42,107 nt of DNA from positions 1 to 42,107 of the forward strand of contig CAZFEC010000026.1 of assembly GCA_964517435.1 (NCBI GenBank), written 5' to 3'. The DNA comes from BS150m-G50 sp964517435 (GTDB lineage: Bacteria > CAIWAD01 > BS150m-G50). Below are positions 38,109-42,107 of the stretch, in pieces. A model generated the notes under the pieces. The model worked only from the letters and a program-made list of their open reading frames with translations. It was not told the DNA's origin and searched no databases. The stretch's first letter is position 1. Each line of letters begins with the position of its first letter. A program made the translations under genes and the position numbers.

Positions 38109-40826
38109 TTGAGAAGAGCATACCTCCTCATTAACGCCATCAGCTTTTGTCTGCTGCTGGCCAGCATCATTACGGCGGTCATTAACTGGTCCAAGACCGA
38201 AGACATCGAGATCTTCCCACCCAGCTGCTATCCCTACCGCTTTCATGTTGAGTTTGACTTCGATATCTCTCGTCTTGATGAACACAATGATTACCTGTTC
38301 GCCCTGATTCCAACAGGCGTGGATTATGACACCCTGGAGGTCTTAATAGACAACGACCCGGAGACTTTTTCTTATATCAATTTCCGCAAGTACCCTCAGG
38401 GTAGTGGCCTTGGGCAGAGAAATCTGGTCGATCCTACCGCGACTCTACATCCGCCGTGGTTGATCCAGCGTCCTTCCGGTTATCCAGATTTCCTGGTACC
38501 GATTACGTACGAAGAGAAGAATCCTCGGTTCTGGTATTTCAAGAACCGGGAAGTTTCTCCTTTAACTGACATGTCAGCCGAAACTTTCGAAAAGGGTGAC
38601 AAAGCGGACCAGGAAGTGAAAGGCCCTCGACCGGTTTTAGATAAGAGTCACCGGCGCATCATTGAATCTGGGTGCCTAACGGATGCTCTTGTCCGCCAGG
38701 ACCTGGCGGTTCTCCAGGCAAGTGATTTTGATCCAAGGATAGCGGGATTCGAGATTATTGTACAGACCACCCAGCTGACAAAAAACTTCAGGGAAATTAC
38801 CTCCCAGATCCGGTGCTATAATCTGGACAGCTGGCAGGAACTCTGGCGCTTCGACGTCCCCTCCGGTGTTCAGCTTTGCCTGGAGCTGCGGAATGAACAG
38901 AGCAAATTGTACGGCTTTATGTTTCTCCTCCGCGGTGATTATCACACCAACCGGGCTAACGGCATGGTGGACACTACCAGTCATCTTTTCCAGCTCGATC
39001 TTGACGGCCAACTGCTCTCGTCGCCGCTGGTACTGGGGTCTGAGGGCATTGCCTGGCATATCGAGAACAGTTATCCGCTGCCCGGTGGGGAGCAGCGCTT
39101 CCTGATGGTGGGGCATGATTCCAACCGTAAACACAGCTTCCTGGAAATCCGTGATTCCAGAACACTGGAGATACTATCGCATCAGATCATTGAATTCGTA
39201 GGAGGCGGGGATCTGCTGCCGGCTGGAAATGGAGAACCAGGTTCTTTCCAGATCCTGACCACCCCCAGTCAGTACCGTTATCAGCTTTATGACAGCCAAC
39301 TCCAGCTGAGGAGAGAATTGAAACTCGACGAACCGATTGCGCCGATGCTCTGGATGCCGGAGCTGCGCGGCACCGGATTCAAGCGGCAGGGAACTCACCT
39401 GGTTTTCGGGGCACCCCACAGCGGACGCCTGCTGTTAACCGACTCCGACCTGCGCATTATCAGCGCAGAAAAAATCGAAGATGAGCGGCTGACAACCATA
39501 AGCCGATCCCTGCTCTATCAGCCATCCGTCAGCCCGCTGCATATCGTCGGCCCCGACTACGATACCTGGTATTTCAACTTCACGAAGACATCGCTGCGTG
39601 GACACTATACTAAAAGGTACTGGTGGTTTCTAAGTGCCACCGCTTTTCGTCAACCTGCAGCCGGTCTCCTGTTCATTGCCGCCTTCCTGATCTTCGGCCT
39701 CGGACACTTCATGCTGCTGCGGCGCCGCTGGTGGTTCTACCGTTCCACTGTCAGCACTTTGTTCCGCCACTCTCCTGATGCTATCCTGATCCTCGATCAT
39801 CAGAATAGAGTGCGTACGCAGAACCAGCGTTTTCGAAAGCTGATCCAAACTGGTGACGAAGCAGCCGTAGTCCGCGGACTGAAATCCTGGCTCGGCTCGC
39901 TGAAGAGGGTACCGCGTCTGTCTGCACAGATGCTGCTGACAGGGACTCAGCTGGAAACGCTCTATCAGGAAGCCGTAGTAAAGGGTAAGACGTCCGGTAC
40001 GATAGAGCTGCTCGAGGAAAATCAACCCGCGACTTTCCGCTACCGGCTGGAAGTTATGCAAACCCGTGGCGCCACACACGGCCATATCCTGACTCTGCAG
40101 GACATCACCCGGCAGCTGGATGAAACCCGGCGCACCATCTGGAAATTCATGGCGCAGAACACCGCCCACCGGCTCAAAAGCCCGCTGCAACGGATCAAGA
40201 CGGTCGCCGAGTCGACACTGATCAAACGGCAGAAGGGGACTTTGGAGTCGGACGAAGTGGGGGAGAACTTCCAGAAAGTGCTTAACACCATCCGCGACAT
40301 CAACCAGATGATCCACGACTTCCTGATGTTCAGCGACCGCAAGATCAAACCAAGGCAAATGGACCTGCGTGGATTCCTGATGAAGAACATCCAGCACTAC
40401 CGCCAGAAGAACCTCACCGAGGGAGTGCAGCTCAGGCTGGAGCTGGCGGAAAACCTGCCGCCGGTGATGGCGGATGAGTACCACTTGCTGACGCTGCTGG
40501 TCAACCTGCTCGACAACAGCCTGAAGGCGGTGCAGGGGGAGGGCCAGATCACGGTCAGCGCGGACAGGATCAAAGATGATAAACCGGACGGCCAGTGCTG
40601 GATACAGCTGCAGGTTGCAGATGACGGTGTCGGTATTCCGCCCGATGTTCTGCCCCGTATCTTCCAGCATCACGAGAGTTTCTTCCGCAACGGTCACGGT
40701 ATCGGTCTGGCGGTGGCAGACAGTATAGTCAAAGCGCACAACGGCCGGATCAGCGCGGACAGTGAACCGGGCAAGGGAACCGTTTTCAAGATTGACCTGC
40801 CGCTTGTGGAACAGAGTTTGCAGTAG
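38109..40826 (+). CDS. Membrane sensor histidine kinase with large extracytoplasmic domain
   Basis: A 905-aa kinase. One membrane segment (residues 5-23, LLINAISFCLLLASIITAV) and a second one (about 517-537, AAGLLFIAAFLIFGLGHFMLL) enclose an outside domain of about 490 residues that I do not recognise; repeated beta-strand and turn patterns suggest a propeller-like sensor. Then comes a PAS-like domain (LFRHSPDAILILDHQNRVRTQ), the dimerisation helix with His687 in NTAHRLKSPLQRIK, and the ATPase domain: NLLDNSLKAV (N box), VADDGVGIPPD (G1) and GHGIGLAVADSIV (G2). Start is TTG at 38109 without a good ribosome binding site, so it is tentative. The regulator gene follows 83 bp later and is its likely partner. 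Confidence 0.9.
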   Translation: MRRAYLLINAISFCLLLASIITAVINWSKTEDIEIFPPSCYPYRFHVEFDFDISRLDEHNDYLFALIPTGVDYDTLEVLIDNDPETFSYINFRKYPQGSGLGQRNLVDPTATLHPPWLIQRPSGYPDFLVPITYEEKNPRFWYFKNREVSPLTDMSAETFEKGDKADQEVKGPRPVLDKSHRRIIESGCLTDALVRQDLAVLQASDFDPRIAGFEIIVQTTQLTKNFREITSQIRCYNLDSWQELWRFDVPSGVQLCLELRNEQSKLYGFMFLLRGDYHTNRANGMVDTTSHLFQLDLDGQLLSSPLVLGSEGIAWHIENSYPLPGGEQRFLMVGHDSNRKHSFLEIRDSRTLEILSHQIIEFVGGGDLLPAGNGEPGSFQILTTPSQYRYQLYDSQLQLRRELKLDEPIAPMLWMPELRGTGFKRQGTHLVFGAPHSGRLLLTDSDLRIISAEKIEDERLTTISRSLLYQPSVSPLHIVGPDYDTWYFNFTKTSLRGHYTKRYWWFLSATAFRQPAAGLLFIAAFLIFGLGHFMLLRRRWWFYRSTVSTLFRHSPDAILILDHQNRVRTQNQRFRKLIQTGDEAAVVRGLKSWLGSLKRVPRLSAQMLLTGTQLETLYQEAVVKGKTSGTIELLEENQPATFRYRLEVMQTRGATHGHILTLQDITRQLDETRRTIWKFMAQNTAHRLKSPLQRIKTVAESTLIKRQKGTLESDEVGENFQKVLNTIRDINQMIHDFLMFSDRKIKPRQMDLRGFLMKNIQHYRQKNLTEGVQLRLELAENLPPVMADEYHLLTLLVNLLDNSLKAVQGEGQITVSADRIKDDKPDGQCWIQLQVADDGVGIPPDVLPRIFQHHESFFRNGHGIGLAVADSIVKAHNGRISADSEPGKGTVFKIDLPLVEQSLQ

Positions 40827-40909
40827 AGTTGGGTGAGAGGCGCACTAGTCCAAAAGGTGGGATCCGCTTCCGGGAGAGACTAGATGACAACCAAGCACGA
40901 GGAAAGCGA

Positions 40910-42107
40910 TGTGCAATAACGATAAACCAGTGATCCTGATTCTCGATGACGACACCCTGATCCTGGAAGAGATTTCCAAGGTGATTACGGATGAAGGCTG
41001 GGTACCGAAGACCTTCAGCACCGGCCAGAGCGCACTGGATTACTTCGAGGAAAAGCCTGTCGCCTGTGCGGTGATTGACCTGGGGCTGCCCGATATCGAC
41101 GGCCTGGATGTGTTGAAGCGGATGAAGGCGTCCAGGCCGCTGGTGCCGGTACTGGTACTGACCGGCGAGGGTTACCTGATCGAGAACGCCATTGAAGCCA
41201 CCCGGCTGGGCGCGCTGAACTTCCTTGATAAACCGGTCTCCAACATTCCGCTGACGCAGCATATCCACAACGCCCTGGAGCTGTCACGGCTCCAGCTGCG
41301 CAACGCCGACCTGCAGAGCCTGTCGCTGGAGAGCCTGGGGGTGATCGGACGTTGCGAGGTGATGCAGCGGGTGTTGTTCCTGGTGGAACGCTATGTAGAC
41401 CTGGCGCACCCGGTGCTGATCACCGGCGAGACCGGCACCGGCAAGAGCCTGCTGGCCGGCGCCATCCATTCGCTCAGCGAGCGCCGGGAAAAGCCTTTCT
41501 ATACCATCGACTGTTCGCAGCTGACCGAGGAGCTGTTCGTCTCCGAGGTGTTCGGACACCTGCGGGGCGCCTATACCGGCGCCCAGAAGGACAAGCCGGG
41601 CAAGGCGGAGATGGCCGCAGGAGGCACGCTGTTTCTGGACGAGGTTCAGGATCTGAGCCTGCCGAACCAGGCGCGGTTGCGGCGCTTCATCGAGACGCGG
41701 TTGTTTGAACGGCTGGGCGACACCAGAGAGCGGGAGGTGGACACCCGCATCATTCTGGCGTCGAACCAGGACCTCCGCCAGCTGGTCGAGGAGAAGAAGT
41801 TTCAGAAGGACCTCTACATGCGGATGGAGACCTTCGCCATCGACCTGCCGCCCCTCTCGGAGCGGCTGGAGGACATCCCCCGCATCGCGGATCACATGCT
41901 GAAACGGGAGTGCCAGCTCTACGACTACCCCTTCAGTGGCTTCACGCAGCAGGCCACATACTACCTGCAGTCGCTCAGCTATCCCGGCAACCTGCGCAGC
42001 CTGCGGGGGTTGATCCAGCGCACAGTCGCCCTGGCGGAGTACAGCCTGGAGAAGCAGCAGATCGACGAACGGGACATCCACCTCGCCTGGAGCCTGCAGA
42101 ACGCGCC
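40910..42107 (+). CDS. Sigma-54-dependent response regulator (NtrC family), 3' end off window
   Basis: 399 codons from ATG 40910 (AGGAAAG upstream) to the window end. The receiver domain has the acidic pair D13/D14, phosphorylated Asp57 (VIDLGLPDIDG), Thr85 and Lys108 (LDKP). The AAA+ domain has Walker A GETGTGKS (173-180), the sigma-54 contact loop GAYTGA (220-225, Tyr in place of the common Phe) and Walker B LFLDE (241-245), then SNQDLRQLV and LPPLSERLEDIP. The C-terminal DNA-binding domain lies beyond the window. It should activate sigma-54 promoters when phosphorylated by the kinase encoded upstream; targets are unknown. Confidence 0.92.

Overview
The window (GC-rich, three 100-base N gaps, so a draft scaffold) looks like a piece of a Gram-negative bacterium of the Fibrobacteres-Chlorobi-Bacteroidetes kind or a neighbouring candidate phylum. 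This is inferred from two secreted proteins ending in 'YPNPFNP/YPNPFNS' type sorting tails, a patatin fused to an outer-membrane barrel, two lipoproteins, and a split B12-dependent ribonucleotide reductase. No rRNA, tRNA or CRISPR array was seen, and the species cannot be named.

Layout. 1-4.3 kb (minus): end-truncated secreted protein with a pre-peptidase C-terminal-like domain, then nrdJ plus its small Cys-rich partner (class II ribonucleotide reductase). 4.3-7.7 kb: 1 kb of non-coding DNA with an AT-rich stretch and repeats, a methyltransferase, purC, and a small FKBP isomerase; two assembly gaps lie here. 7.7-11.1 kb: a two-AAA Clp-like protein whose catalytic motifs are all altered, and a divergent PPIase-like lipoprotein. 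11.2-20.6 kb (plus): a long molybdenum/tungsten cluster, mobA-fdhE, then small protein-modE-wtpABC-P-loop protein-moeA-moaA-moaC-MOSC/mogA, which covers oxyanion uptake, regulation and cofactor synthesis. 20.6-27.2 kb: a 366-bp tandem duplication, two secreted proteins with sorting tails, and the patatin/barrel protein. 27.3-31.5 kb (plus): a tightly overlapping operon dus-pdxA-methyltransferase-ftsE-ftsX. 31.5-35.9 kb (minus): an Lsa-like ABC-F ATPase and two secreted proteins. 36.5-42.1 kb (plus): a serpin lipoprotein and a histidine kinase/sigma-54 response regulator pair, the latter cut by the window end.

The most unusual signals are at DNA level. A 9-mer of the form YGTGATACR occurs about 25 times, in genes and between them, where about one or two would be expected. 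A separate family of degenerate GGTATCGG hairpins sits directly behind stop codons. At protein level the degenerate Clp ATPase, the Cys-rich P-loop protein in the Mo/W operon, the shortened MoaA and the Lsa-like ABC-F stand out. The gap at 34960-35059 appears to be an assembly artefact: the same 55 bases stand on both sides, and removing one copy with the Ns restores a complete reading frame.
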